NCBI GenBank assembly: GCA_021209875.1
Contig: JAGYVD010000006.1
Span: 186,001 to 250,000, forward strand
Origin: Rosellinia necatrix
Lineage: Eukaryota; Ascomycota; Sordariomycetes; Xylariales; Xylariaceae
Length of the DNA stretch: 64,000 nt
Direction: 5' to 3'
Shown here: positions 42,970-56,724 of the stretch, piece after piece
How positions within the stretch are numbered: the stretch's first letter is position 1
How the letters are laid out: the number at the start of each line of letters is the position of its first letter
Made by a program: the position numbers and the translations under genes
Notes under the pieces: generated by a model
The model's database searches: none
The model's input: only the letters and a program-made list of their open reading frames with translations
What the model was told of the DNA's origin: nothing

Positions 42970-44660
42970 TGTTGGTGGCGGTTGCTGGAAGAATGGAAAG
43001 GTAGAGATGGGGGAGTGGAGGTGTTGGGGAGGCAGAAGAGGATTTACCGTAGATGCGGCCTGTCAGGGTGGGATAACCAGCCCCAAGCAAGCTGTCACCA
43101 TTACCACTAGCACCTCTTCTACCATCACTGCCACTGCTTTCACCACTACCCTTCCATTCTTCCAGCAACCGCCACCACCATGGCGCTGTCCGACTTCACT
43201 AGGGCGAACTATTGGTGCCGCAACCGCCTCCAGCCGTCACCAGTCGTCTCTGGCCGCCAACCCCGGCTGGTCTGTGCCAACTGGGTAACAGCCTTGGGGA
43301 TAAAGCATACCCCCAAGGCCAGCATCACAACCCCACGATGACAGGTCTGCTTAGCCCACATAGTACCAGCGTTCCTCTGCGATAGATTGACATGCCAGTG
43401 CCAGATAACATCCCCATACATCCCGGGAGGTTTGCCTCGTTTCAGATTGAGGCAATGCCGTTGCCTATCACATCGCCGATAAGCCAGTTGGGCCATTGGC
43501 GATGTAAAACGCCGATAGATACATGGCAGCACCATAACAATGATGTTACCAAGACGGCAAAGCCCCCAGATTATAGTCGGGATCATCCTTGGCCCTTGGA
43601 CGGGGCGGCCTTTGGGTTATGGGCGATCTATATATATGTGTGTATATATAGAGGCAAACAAGATTCTGCCGGCCGGCCTTGTAGTGCATCAGCTCTAACG
43701 TTCCACGGGGGGACGATATGGACGATGTGGATTGGACGAACATTGAGAAAGAAAATGAGACGCGGCAAGCTGGAAGCGACAGAATCTTGCTTAATGCTAC
43801 CAGAAGCACTTTCGACATGTGAGTATCAGTTGTTTGGGGGGGCACGTCGGGATTCTTACCTGGAGCACATAAACATCCGCCTTTGTTACCCTGGCATCGG
43901 GCCTTTCATCTTTAATTGACATGATGATAAAGATACATAGCGGAGATGCGCCGTGAATCTACGTCCAGGATTCCATCAAGGAAGTCCTCGACGAGATGAG
44001 GCTGGATCACCAAATGGTGATGTTGGAGGTTGTGGGGACAAGGATGGGGAAAAGATGGGGAGAAGGATGGAGAGAGGATGGAGAAAAGGAATTGACTGGG
44101 ATGAACTACTAGCGTGGGATCTGCCCGCCCTTAGCGTCGACCGGAGTTTACCCAGCCAAAGATTAGGGCATCGGAGATAACTGTTATGTTATCATATTAT
44201 CGGATTTAACGGGGATTCTGTATACCTTATTCATGTTGATAACGATTTTGGGATGAATGGGTGGATTGGGATTGCAATACTATCCAGAGCACTACTGGTT
44301 CTGTAACCATAAGAATGAAATGATATAAACAGACTTAATAAATAGAATATCTCAAACAAAGAAGTAGCCATCGAAAAATATACCCTATTGAAACTGTCCA
44401 ACCACCTTAGATACATTCTTACTCACATACATACATACATTACATACATACCTAACAAGTAGACTTACATCATCGCCAAGTCACGAAATGTCTGGGTTCT
44501 TCAAACACGCAACTTGATCTCCACCAGAGAGCCCGTTACAACTACATACTTAATCTCGATAGAGTTAAGAGTTCTTCTCCGACCCAGAAGCCAGCCAAAC
44601 GAACGAATGCAGTACCTATACCCCTATACTGCATAGAAGACGAAGACAAAGGGCATAACG
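42970..44660. other. Divergent promoter region, no supported gene
   Basis: This 1.7-kb spacer separates the zinc-finger gene from the antiporter gene. Open frames at 42842-43288 (+), 43392-43919 (+) and 43168-42806 (-) lack recognisable domains. The last overlaps the likely leader of the zinc-finger gene. An ACATACAT repeat lies near 44425-44450. Confidence 0.5.
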
Positions 44661-46834
44661 ATGACCACCGCGGCGGCGGCGTACCTGCCCTACCACGAGC
44701 CGTCGCTCTCCGAGCTGCTGATCTCGTCGACCTTCCTGCTGGCGCTGAACGGGGTTGGCGCGGCGCTGGACCGCGCGCTGGCCTGCGGGCTGGCCGGGCA
44801 GGTGCTGGTGGGCGTGGCGTGGGGGGCGCCCGGCGCCCGGTGGCTGGCGGAGGGCGCCCAGCGCGCGGTGGCCGGGCTCGGGTACGTCGGGCTCGTGCTG
44901 GTCGTGTACGGCGGCGGCGTGGAGACGGACGTGGGCGCGCTGCGGCGGAACCTCGTGCTCTCCGTCGCCGTGGCCCTGACCGGCGTCGTCGTCCCCGTCG
45001 GCCTCTCGTTCGCCCTGCTCGCCTCGCCCGGCCCGTTCCTGGGCGGTGGCGGTGGCGGTGGCGGCGGTGGTGGTGGTGGTGGTGCCCCGGCGCTTTTGCC
45101 CGCGTTCGCGGCCGGCGCGGCGCTGTGCTCCACGAGCCTGGGCACCACGTTCTCCGTCTTGCGGGCGAGCGGGTTCAGCCGTACGAGGCTGGGCGCTGTT
45201 TTGGCGTCGGCGGCGCTTCTGGACGACGTCGTCGGCCTGGTGATGGTCCGTATTATCACGAGTCTCGGGCAGTCGGGGGAGAGTGGTGGTAAGTCATTTT
45301 AACCGTCCGAAATCTCGGACGATGAAGTATACCTTTGTTCAAATCCATATCCAAGTTGTTTAGCATGCACCCGTGCCCTATAAACTACGTATGGGTGGCC
45401 GTTACTAACGCCATATATCAAAGTAAAACCCGAGACAATTCTGCGTCCTGTGCTGGTCTCTGTTGCATTTGCTATCGCAGTGCCCATAGCCTGCCGTTTT
45501 GTGCTGAAGCCGGGACAAAAAGCTTTAGATCGCGTCATAAAAGCCTGTGATATCAAGGAAAGAAAAACATCGGAAGGCAAAAGCAGTCTGAGGTCGAGAT
45601 TAGCAACCTGGACCCGTTCTAAGGAGGCCGCCTTTCTTGTCCAAACGGCACTGTTGATTATCTTGATCGTGGCCGCCGACTTTGCCGGGGCCTCGATATT
45701 GCTCGCCGCTTATCTTGCGGGCGCAGTAGTGAGCTGGTGGAGCGGACGACGGGATGTTTGCGAAATATCTTCTCCGCCGCAAGGGACCGAGACTAATTCT
45801 GAGGGACCATCAGCCTCTGCGGATAGACAGAAAGGATCTAACACGCGAGAGCCTGAATCGCCTAGCGAGGGGCCGCCCTCACATATAACAGAACAAGAGA
45901 TCAATATGCAGCAGCATACGGCCACAGTCGTCTTCGACTCCTATTATGCACACGCTCTTAATCACATCTTGAAGCCATTTTTCTTCGTGAGTCCACTCGG
46001 CCACAGCCTTGTCTGGGAATAATTGATCTAAAATACTGATAAGGCTAGGCTTCGATTGGATTCTCTATTCCAATATCCCAGCTATTTGAGGGGCAGATTG
46101 TATGGCGGGGAATAATCTACACTACTCTCATGATTATTGGCAAGCTTGTCTGCGGTCTCTGGCTTGTGCGGTTTCCGGTATCCAGAACCAGGGCATTACG
46201 AAGCGTCGCTTCATTCATAAAGTCTGAATACAATCAGATCTTATCTAAGATTCGATCACGGGGGCTCAGACCTGTTACGAAGCCGACAGCAGCCCGTAGA
46301 CCCCAGTCCGATGCGAGCCCATCCGCTCAGATAACGTGCGTGGGAATAGGTGCACTTCCGGCACCTCCATGCCAGCCTTCAATTGAACCTACTTCGACAA
46401 GTTCTAGGAACTCTGAATTGGCCACTCCTGCTAAGCCCCTTTCTCTCTACCCCGCGGCAGTGATGGGTTGTGCCAGTAAGCAGTCCTTGTCGTCGCTTTC
46501 CCCGACCATCCGGAATCCCGGCTCCTCGTAAATCACATTCAAAAACAAACTAAAATAGTCGCAACTGACGGTGGCTATGGCAGTGGTCGCTCGCGGCGAG
46601 ATCGGATTTCTCATCTCGTCCATGGCAGAAAGCCAGGGAGTATTCCGACGCCCAGACGAAGATGCTTCCGAAGCCTCGGCACTCTTTTTGATTGTAACTT
46701 GGGCCATATTCCTCTGTACAATCCTTGGTCCCGTATGCACGGGCCTCCTCGTCAGGCGCATCAAGGGACTCGAGAAGGCTAGCGAGGCATCGAGAGGTGC
46801 TCGCGATGTTCTTGGAGTTTGGGGTGTCGCATGA
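44661..46834 (+). CDS. Cation/proton antiporter (CPA2-like Na+/H+ exchanger family), four exons
   Basis: Exons 44661-45288, 45424-45986, 46049-46475 and 46584-46834 encode 622 residues in a continuous frame; the first intron has a TTACTAACG branch point. The N-terminal part has repeated hydrophobic helices (ELLISSTFLLALNGVG, GLGYVGLVLVVYGGGVETD, VALTGVVVPVGLSFALL). The block FAAGAALCSTSLGTTFSVL followed by LGAVLASAALLDDVVGLVMV contains the Asp-Asp typical of the ion-binding site of CPA2 exchangers. Later segments are FLVQTALLIILIVAADFAGAS, a charged Ser/Glu-rich cytosolic loop, ASIGFSIPISQLF and VARGEIGFLISSMAES. A polyglycine insertion near 45040-45085 sits before a membrane segment. The location is probably plasma membrane or endomembrane. 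Ion specificity is unknown. Confidence 0.87.
45043..45084. repeat. GGC/GGT repeat encoding polyglycine
   Basis: Alternating GGC and GGT codons in the antiporter gene encode about 14 glycines between two predicted helices. Confidence 0.88.
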
Positions 46835-47728
46835 TTACCGTGATATCACCAGTCATCCGTCTTCCCGAAAGGCGACTGCTAGCCGTTAAATATGCGTGGG
46901 GACTTTGTGTTAGTAGCATGGAGCGTCCCCCTAAATCGTGCTGATATTTTAAAGAGACGGCGTACGCTAATTAATTAAGTACGCAGCATGGTGTACATAT
47001 GCATCACGAGGCTAGGTTGGGGCTGTACGGCATAAACCGCAAGGACCAAGCAATTTCCAAACTACGATTATAGTGAACGCTTTATCGTGGTCGCGCTACA
47101 TTATATTCAGGTTGGCTGTAATACACAATTGGTGCTGTTCGACGAATCGGCTCACCGAGGTACATCCGACTTTTATTTCATTTGCAACACAAGTGAGGCA
47201 GGCGAGTTAGGCTTTACCCAATTAATTGATCTATGTGAGCAAAGGTTCATACCTGGTTTCAGGTTCGAAGCCTATTGGGGCGATTTCAGCAAATAACCGG
47301 AGCGCACATTCTATAATATCTTTCACGGGTGTCGTGCCAGCACTACTATTTGTTCCTAACCTTAAGGGTATGCAGCTGTCCACCAAATTTTATGTATTAA
47401 TACACTCGGTAGGATGCACGTTTTTCGGCCTTTAACCCGAAGGCCGTGGATCGTGCAACCCGGATCAAAAGTACAAGCCTACATATTTTAATCATTCCTC
47501 ATAGACGCCGTAGAATGCCACTTTATCATGAACCGGATCCGTGCTGATGCTCTGGCGCTAAATACATATGCTCCCATGTCAACCTTGGGCGGAGAACCCC
47601 GACGGCCCCATGCCCATCCGTAATCGGATATTTTATTGTAGCACATATTTATCACCTGCGGTGATATGCGCAAGTTCATAGTTTCTACACCGCTGATAGC
47701 CGTTGAACAACGTCGGGATTTGTGAAGT
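46835..47728. other. Intergenic region between convergent genes
   Basis: About 0.9 kb lies between the antiporter stop and the NOT1 stop. Short frames at 47087-47296 and 47226-47435 lack coding character, so nothing is called. Confidence 0.55.
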
Positions 47729-50700
47729 TTATGGTGTTTGCCTCGTTATAGCCACGAACTTCTCCGCGATCTACTCAAATTGATTAGATATCTGGGTCTT
47801 GCAGAGACGGGTTCCGTATAGAGGTGGACTTACATCGCGGTCGGCCTTGATAAAAGGCTGGTCAAAGAACATATACTTCGGGTCCCCAGTGAGCTCGAGA
47901 ATGACTGTTAGGAGACCCCATGGATGTGGCCAGAATACTGTCATTCGTTCTAGTATAATCCGGACGATTTGCTGGCGGATATCTGTTTCTTCAGGATCAC
48001 TCATGTCTTGGCCAAAGAGCTCGAAGATCACGTGAGTGAAATACTTTGTTAGAGGCCCGGGGCGTCCTAATCGGTCGACGATGTTGCTCAACAGGTAGTA
48101 ACGCCCTTCAGGCGATAATTCATGCACTAAAAAGGACAGAGTGGCCACGTCAGGAGAGCCCTGAATAAATAACGAGCCTGTTTGTCGAGATCTGGAGACT
48201 GCATGATCACCGATATAATCCACAATCTCACTGATGAGAGCTGAATCAACTGTCAGACGCACGTAACCAAAGCTGGTTTCGGTCCCGCTTCGTTTGAAAA
48301 TGGCATGCGTCAAGTGCGCGATGGCATCTTCAGTTGGACCTGTCTGCATAAGCTGCTCGAGGACGGGTATCATGCCTGCTTCTCTGAGCGCCGAGAAGGA
48401 CAGAACAATAGGGAATGCTTCTGATTCTTGAGCACTAGAATCATCCCCGTTGTCTGCCGTCGGGTTGCACTGTAGAACCAAGTTCCTCAATTGTCTAACA
48501 TGCGGGGCAATGCTGCCACACAGCTGGACGGCGTTGGCTGATACGTAGTCTGGATAATCGTGCGTGAGCGTTATCATGAGCTTGACAGTCGCCCGGTAAT
48601 AGTCTTTGACTACATCGGCAATATCAATGACTTTCATGTGCTCGGACACGTTTCTCAGCAGTGACTGCAGAATCTTGGTAAATGGTGCCCAGCCTGATCT
48701 CCCCTCAAGCGCCAGTAGATTGGGCATAAATTGCCTATGTCCAATAAGATATACCCAAGCGTAAGAAAAGCCTGGGAACCGTTCTGGGCCAAGGCGGAGC
48801 AGGGTCTCTGCTAATTCTAATAGAATATCTTTTCGGTAAGGCATGAGATTATCCACAAAGGTGTTATCAAGAGCGTGCATCAACATCGCAAATAGGCGGA
48901 AGAACACACGCCCATTGAACCGTTCGCCTCGCGTAATGTGGTGATGGTTAAGCACGACTGCAACAAGGGATAATCCGGCCCGGAAAACGTGCAGGGGGCC
49001 ATCTTTCGCGTCTCCAAAGTCGGACATAGTGTCTTTGGCAAAGATTTCGATCATTTTCACCAGTGCATCCACAGATGCAGAGGCCTCAGTCTTACTAACG
49101 CCGCCGGCATGCATGATTTGCTCATAGTGATTGATCGAGCTGTCAATGCCCCTTTGTAAGAGCAACAGAAAGGCATCTAGGTTGTTCACAACTCCTCTGC
49201 CACGGACCTGCCTAATGAAACCTATCAACGCTTTGTCGGATGCGCCGGCCGCGAATTGTTTGCCCCACTCTTCAAGGAGATAGTCGAAAAATTCCCCTTG
49301 ATTTGTGTCGCCGGCACTATCATCGATTTGGGGCTTCAGATACCCCGATCCATGCAGCTTTGATTTCAACCTCTGCCCTACTTCCAGGCTTGGTTTCTCC
49401 AGAATCCAGTTCCACGCAGCCATCGTACTATGCACAAAATCGGCATATAAGGCGACCGGCCTCTCATTAAATAGCGTGAGATCTAGGAGTTGTTCAAAAA
49501 ACTCCAGGGACGACTCTCCACGTTGGGTCAAGACCTTGGCGGTCATTGTATCGATGTTGTGCATATCGAGGAGGTCTGTCTGCAATAGAGCAGATATAAG
49601 AGGTATGTTGAGAATGTTTTGGGGCGACTGGTTGTAGAGGCTGACTTGAACACGATCGTGTAAGTTTGAAGCAGAGCTGGCGGATATCTTCAATATCAAC
49701 TCAAGTATATGGACGAGGGCTTCAATGAATAAGATGCTATGATTGTACTCGCTGAATAGAAGCTGACAGATCTTCTCCGCTGCATGGACCGCGGGGCCGT
49801 CCGAGTTCTGAAAGGTCTTGATAATTATCTGAGTGATTGCGTCCACCACATCGAGAATTTCATGAGGCTTCGGAACATCACTAAAATGGGTCTGGTCAGA
49901 AGTATCGGCGATGTTCTTCAACTCCTCCAGTAGTTTTGAGATCTTGTCTTCTAGGAATTTATGATCCATTTGGCTAGGATGAGCCGAGGGGCGACCATTA
50001 GCTATTCCGGCATGCATGTGCGAGTATGGTAACTGCGCACTCAAATGCTGCAAAGATGGCGCCTCGCCAGGGGTGGGCAGATTTGGCACCGCGGCGTACT
50101 GATCCGCGAGCACCTCATTGGCGATGAGCCTAGTTGTATCGGAGGCAGAAGCAGCGTGGGAAGAGGTGATCTGTGTGGCGCCTCTGGGCTGCCTGGCAAA
50201 ATCATCATAGATTGCCATTTGCTCTGCATTTAACCCCGACGTACTTGGGGCGAGCTTGAAGGGGTGGGGAATCGTCATAGCCCATCGAGTGAGACCCTGA
50301 TCAACATATGGCTCATTGGGTCTCTGTAAGCGATGTCGCCTCCGCGCTTCAATCTCACCTTCGATCATTTCCTCAATTTCTGGAACGGCACGGTCCTCAG
50401 CCTGCTTCTCGATGATATTACACGCCAGATCCAGATTTGAGTTGACGCACATTAGAATTGTGCCTTCTGGCAAGCCTTGTGGGAGATCGTTTGCAGCAGC
50501 TCGTAAGTAATTGGTAATGTTCGCCCGGAGAGGTTCCTTAGACGTTACCTGGGCAAGACTCCCCGCTGTTGCCTTGACCATATTAATTGCTGCCGTTCGA
50601 AGTTTATTTTCGTCAGGTTCCGTCGCGAAGTCTTTGTGAATCATTTGCTGGGTACTGATAGCGGCAATTGTGACGGATCTATCCACAACCGGCTGGATGA

Positions 50701-53700
50701 TGTCGTTCAGCGCTTTGGTAACGGCACTGCGTACCATGTCATGAAGACGGGCAGTGTTCACCACCATCTCGTTGGTCGGCGGAATGGACAGCAGACTACT
50801 AACTTCCGGGACCGATACTGGGAGACTCTGAGGCGATAGTCCAGGAGCACTAGCGCCGGGCAATCCGTTCAGAGAGAGGCTCTCAAATTGTTCAAGTTCT
50901 GGGACTGAGAGTTCGGCCACATCGTCGAGGGGTTCACGGTCTTGTAGCTCGCTAGAGGGTTCTATACTCTTGTGGTCGAGGTTCAGATCTTTGCACAAAA
51001 CCTCAATCTCGAACTTTTGGTTGAGCTTAAGCTCGGCGTTGTGGTACAATTCGATGAGAAGATGGATAATGTCCATCAGCCAAGGATTTGGCGGTCGAAA
51101 TATACTCGACTTGGAAGCCTGGATAAGGACCTTGCAAACGAAAGGTACCACCACAACAAGCCGTTTAGTATCGTGGGCTTCAATGAGGAGCTGCTTAAAT
51201 GCGATGTTCTTATGCTTGATGGGTTGATCTCTGGCAAGTGTCAGGAGACCAAGCCAGGCACCGAGATATTTAAGGTGCGTCCTATCGGTAGGACTATGCA
51301 TGGTGGCCTCTGCATTCAGCATCCGTGAGACACTAATATATGTTTGCCTCAGGACCTCGGACCATAGGCCACTATGTCGGAACAGCTGCACAAGATCGAG
51401 GTAGACTTGGTGGTAGTTTGGTTGCATTTTGGCGCGTTCCTCTACCAGATGGCTTGCAAACCACTGCTGATGACGCTCGTCCATGATCTCGCATATCTCG
51501 CGGAAAGTGGCCTGGAGCGAGGTTGCCGTCAAGTTATTTAGCCCAAATTGAATCTTGTCCTGGATTTCGATGATAGGATCTTCGAAAAGCTCCCCTAGCT
51601 TTGATGGGTCAACATTAATGGCCGCGAAGGGAGGGACGTGTGCATCAGGGGCCTCAGCAGAGCCGTTCACCATTGCATCGGTTGCTAAGTGGCTGGAAGG
51701 CCCCTTTCCATTCTGACTGCGAGCCTTTTCTTCCTCGTCTTCGCGTACCACTTCTTCAGCCTTTCTCCACGCCTCCGTTCCATGGAGGCCGGGGATTTGC
51801 AATAGCTGTTTACAAAACCCGGGCCATTCCCTAAAACGGGAGAACAGCTGCATCAAGGCCTGGAGACCAAACTTGTACATGTTCTCTTCCGGTGAGTGAT
51901 CCCTCACTGCTTCAAGAATCATCCCGAGCCCTACCTTCAGCGGGAGTTCTGAGATGAGCTTGTGCGAGATAACCCCGCCGAATAAGACAGCAGTGGTGGC
52001 CAAGGCCTCGAGGGGATAACCAACAAAATGAGAATATTCGTCAAAGAGCCCATGAATCATACAAGCGAAAATGTCCTGTTCGAGTGGCTCTCTCGAGTGT
52101 TTGTATGCCTCAAGCCGCTGGACAACGACTTTGACTTCGCTCTCCTCGCTGTACATTTTTTTGTACTGTTCTTCCATCTTGGCGATGGCGGCCTGGGGAA
52201 GCCCATGTCCGTTTTCCGCATTGGCGTCAATTATATCGTCATAGCCCTCGCCGTAATTCACGAGTCTAGGATAAGCGGTCATACAAACACGTTGGATCAT
52301 GATGAGCTCAGGAACCGGACCTCGCGGTAGGACATCCTCTAATACTTGAAGCAGTGCTAGAATAGTCTTGAGGTGGAGTGATGTGGTCGTGTTCTGCGGT
52401 ATCTGGCCATTCACAGGCCTCTGGGACTGGAGCTCGAGATTCGCCTTGATGATCAAGAACTGCACCAAAGCTGGTGAGATGCTAGGCCGCGCCTCGGAAA
52501 TATTACGGGCCCATTGTGCGAGATCCAACTGACCCTTGGCGTGAGCGAGAGATGCGAGGTCTAGCCCGAAGCCATTGGCATGGTAGACGAGGTCGTCCAG
52601 CCACCCATGCTTTATGACGTGATCAAATATGAGGGGAAGATCCGCAGGCTTCATTGCGTGGGCATCCACAAGTCTCTGGGTTACCCATTCCCGATCTTGT
52701 CGCCACAGGCTATCCAGGACAAATTCGTGGTGTTCGGAGCGACGATGGAGAAAATTTTCGAACAACGACGCAAGAGTGTCTACGGCCATAGGCGGCCACG
52801 GCTTGGGCACACCAAATGCTGACGCGATGAAGATATCTAAGTTGGGCACAACAACTTCTTGGAAAAGTCGTTTGGCCTCCGTGCTTTGCGAGGCATGCAG
52901 AGAATGGAGGGCGACCTGGAAGATAGCCGATAGTGCAGGACCAGAGACGAGTGGGTGTTTAACGGCGATCGAGGCTCGTTCGCGGACTTCTGGGGGTGAC
53001 TGAGCATAGTTGTCAAGGCTAAAAGTAGGTTGAAGGCCAGGGATTGTGCTCGCATCAAGGTCATCCGGGGTCAGTGAGGCGAACGCGCAAATAAAAGATA
53101 ACTGGGTTTCAGGATTCTCCCAATGCGATCCACCCCAAAGACACTGGATATCAAAAGGCGGCGAATGGCCATCGTTTGCCTGCGCAATTGGGACTAGGGC
53201 GCTATACAACCGTAAGAACTGCTCCGAAGACACCCGTACGTCACGCTGGTCGAAGTAGCCGACAACGTCTTGCCAGCTGAACGATGGAGGTAGAATCCGA
53301 CGAAGTGCGGCGACCAGTACGGATGGATCGTGGCGATAAGTGATACTGACAGTGGTATAGGTCAACGCCGCAGATACCTGCTCCTCGCTCAATTGAATGT
53401 TGGCGGGCCGGTTCTGAAGGTAGGCTAGACAAGTGTCCTCATCTCGGGTGAAGTCAATCCCAGTCCTCTGGATATAAAGGGCCAGGGCATTAGGGGGCTT
53501 CTCGCCCAGAACCCTAACCAAGTCCAGAGCAGCCAACACCTCCATAGGCGGCGCATGATCCGAATGAGACCAACGGGACTGAACCTTATGACTGAGCTCG
53601 TGCTTAGCGGCCGAGTTAAAATTGGGTGGATGTCCTTGGATGTATCGGTCGACGATAGTGGCGATGAGGGGTGGAGTGAGATCGGAATGGTCGCCATAAT

Positions 53701-54565
53701 TAGGGCGCGAGATTATGTTGACGAAGGTTGGGAAATTGGTGGAAAGAATAGCATCAGCTACGCCAAAACAAGGGCGTTAGTGTCGAACAAGACATCGGGA
53801 GATGAACTTTGAGGAACTAACCTTTCGTTTTTAAATCCGTGCGCGACCCGAACTTAAACGCCAAGGCCAGAATGGTCTTTTCAAGTGCATCAAGCTTGAA
53901 GTGTTCCATGAAGGTCGAGAGGTCAAAGTCGCGAAAGATGTCCTCGTTGGCGGTCTCGATGGATTCGGCTATTTTTGACGCCTGGTCGAGATCATGCGAG
54001 ATCTTGGCCATCTCGCCCACCAGTAATGAATAGTTACCCGAATTAGATGCGGCCCTGTTCAGGCCGGGAAATATTTGTGAGGCATTGCTGGCGACCAGGC
54101 GCGTAAAGTATCGAGAAAAGACTTCCATTCCGTGATCATCGAGCAGCTAGAGGATTGAAGAGGCCAGGTTAACGGACATGGTTCCATGGTTCGGTCGATG
54201 GCACCATCTTAAGGCGCAGGGACAGCGGTAGGTAGTTAAGGCAAGGCAATGTAGGTACGTATGTATGTATAAGCGGCGGTGGGTATGGTACTAACCTTGT
54301 TCAGCTGATCGATCTGCAGCTCCCACTTTGCACGGTCTTTATCCTTATTGATGGAACTCAGCAGAAGATAGACCTGAGCGACGACAATTTTGGTGAGAGA
54401 ACTATTATTACCCGTGGTCGGGCTACTTGTACTCGGGCTCGCGCCAGCACTTAGAGGGCCAGTTTGTGACGGGTGAGGCGAATGGGTCAAGCCTGTCTGC
54501 AGACCCTGAGCAGGAACAGGCGAGAAGGCTCCTGATCGTGTATGGGAGGAGGGCGGAGGGACCAT
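47729..54565 (-). CDS. NOT1: CCR4-NOT complex scaffold subunit NOT1
   Basis: Four exons, 54565-54296, 54146-53822, 53757-47834 and 47770-47729, give about 2186 residues. Translation could instead start at 54658, adding 31. The N-terminal joins read KWELQIDQLNKLLDDHGMEVF and TDLKTKADAILSTNFPTF; the last small exon gives KADRDIAEKFVAITRQTP. The N-terminal HEAT-like part is followed by the MIF4G-like CAF1-binding domain (ITLATSL-like start near FREICEIMDERHQQWFASHL). Then come the DUF3819 block ending TRWAMTIPHPFKLAPSTSGL and the C-terminal NOT1 domain (FFRLFAMLMHALDN, LCGSIAPHVRQLRNLVLQ). NOT1 scaffolds the major cytoplasmic deadenylase and links it to translation repression and decay of mRNA. 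The gene looks intact, and the 5.9-kb exon has no stop. It is essential in yeast and strongly conserved. Confidence 0.95.
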
Positions 54566-56724
54566 GAGGGTGGTGGTCGTGGAATTGGGGGAAAGACGGA
54601 GGTGGGAGGTAGGGAGAGGAGTGAAATGCGAATCCCCTAGAACCCCTCGCAAAATCACAGAGAACGGCGACTGACGATTCCACTAGAGCGGAAGCCACAC
54701 GAACACTCAGGCACGGACTATACAAGCCTTAAGACTACTTCGGCAGCGGAGAGGCAGCGTGGAACTAAAGCCTCGTCGGACGTTGAGGTCATGAGCCTAG
54801 CCAACCGGTCGTCGAGGGCGAGATACAACCTAGGACGGAAGTTGTAGGGGTGGGTGGCTGTGGTCGTGGTGGTGGTCGTCGTCGTGATCGTCGTCGTGAT
54901 CGTCGTTGTCGTGTGCCGGGTTACCACAGTAGGGCGGCAGGCTGATCGCCAAGGTGTAGGCAGATATGTCAATATCAATATGGCGCCTCGTCAGGAGAGT
55001 GGATCTCGTCGAGGTTCGCAGGGGGACGCAAGCGACAAGATGTCCCGTACACGTCTCGTTCTAGATGCCGGATGCTTATTTCTCAGGTATGCAACGAGCC
55101 GAGTGATGCGAAAGCTTATGCAGCCGGCTTGTGGCCCTGCCCGCGTCTTGCTGCCGTGGCGTAGAAAGGTAGGTAGAGGCGGAAGAGGTTCGTGTGGTTG
55201 GTGGATTGGCGGCAGTTCACGTGTGGGGGTACAGGTAGAGAAATACAGTATGGACAGACGTTGATGATGTCTCGGTAGTCAGGAGGGGCGATGGAAGTCG
55301 TGGTGCGGTTGGAGTGCGTGGTAGCGAAAAATTGGGATTTCGGGTGGTGAAGGAATGGTAATGGAAGAGGCAATCTAGGTGTTACTAGTATCTACTGTTA
55401 GGTCGTCGAAGCTTGGGGGAATCGGGTGGGTTGGAGGATGAAGCAAGCAGATTCTGAGGTGTGAGGTGCTTAAGTTCGACCTGGCATGCGTAGTTAATAC
55501 CTACCTAGGTACGGCTAAGGTAGGTACTGATTTAAGCACTAGACCATGTACCCGTAACCACTTATGTACATAAGTAGTGTAGGTGGGTAAGACTTGTCAA
55601 CGGGGCTTGGGGCCATGGCTGTCGTGAAGAAGAGCCCCATGGCGGAGCACCACTCTGAAGTAGTGGTGTACGAAGTACATTGCTTGTCGGGTCGTACCTA
55701 GACTACATGCCTAACCACCTATTCGTATGTTCAGTTCCACGAAGCACCGCCTGGTCATAGCTTACCCCACATAAGTACTCTCTACCAAAACAGCCGCACT
55801 CACCTGCCAAATGCCTCGACAAGATAACTAGATATTTTGTCTTCCTATCAGAAGTGTGTTTGCACGACAAGAGCGGGGTTCGGCCGCCAATTGATGATAG
55901 GCGCACGCCCCTTGAATTGGTCGCCAGACACTCTTGAGTGCATTCCATATTCCATGTCCACGATTCTTCCAAGTGGGTGTCCAGCCTTACCATGCAAATA
56001 TATAAACCTGAACATTGAAATAGCCGATAACTACGTACCTCGGTAACCGCCAACTCCTGGCTTATAGGACATGCCTACTTCTAAATACTATTTAACTCAA
56101 AGACTGCTGCTGTTTTACTTCTGTCAGTGGGTGTCGCCCACTATACATGATCGATCCGTCCTTCATACAAACTACCTACCTGATACAACCACAATACAAC
56201 CACAATACAACCACTATACAACCACAACACAACCACAATACACACGTACACACGATGACGTTCGCTGTGACAGCTTCTGCGTGCTGGATGATATCTCCAG
56301 CAAATAGGGTCAAATCAATCATCAGCCTCGCCGAAGGCTTCATCAGAAGTGTGGCCCACACATGGTTCAGACATGGCTACCTATCCCATGGCCCCTGAAG
56401 AGGAACAATCAGTCAAAGAGAAATCTGAAACGATGTCAAAAGAACTCATATATTGTACCACGACCACCGTGTTGGCCTACGTGGCAACAATGAACTCTTG
56501 ACGATAGGAAAACCTGAAGATCGTAAATGCTGGACTAACGGCCACCCACCGTAGGGGGACGAAACTGGCTGAAATGCAGTTGCTCAAAATTTAGTGCTGC
56601 ATCCGAGAAACAAACCGCCTTCTCCCGGTGCCCCATCCGAGTAAGCCAGGTCGCAGCATCTATAACGTACTCAATCACCTTTCTCATATGGCCAGTCCTC
56701 TCCATGGAACCAGTCGATACGCGC
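54566..56724. other. NOT1 upstream region and intergenic spacer with repeats
   Basis: No gene is supported in 2.2 kb. The NOT1-proximal part holds a GTCGTCGTGATC-type repeat near 54860-54915. An 11-bp tandem repeat lies at 56185-56239. CCTACCTAGGTACGG-type motifs occur near 55500-55530. An open minus-strand frame at 56813-56535 overlaps the oxidase 3' end in another frame and is not supported. Confidence 0.5.
56185..56239. repeat. 11-bp tandem repeat (ACAACCACAAT), 5 copies
   Basis: Five consecutive units, three perfect and two with one change, in an intergenic stretch. Confidence 0.9.

Noticed and set aside
42806..43168. Minus-strand open frame as an extra N-terminus of the zinc-finger protein
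   Set aside because: It is out of frame with the zinc-finger exon and the apparent GTAAAT..CCAG intron does not restore the frame; it is more likely leader sequence.
44690..45259. Minus-strand open frame opposite the first antiporter exon
   Set aside because: Antisense shadow of a GC3-rich exon; polyproline arises from the GGC/GGT repeat.
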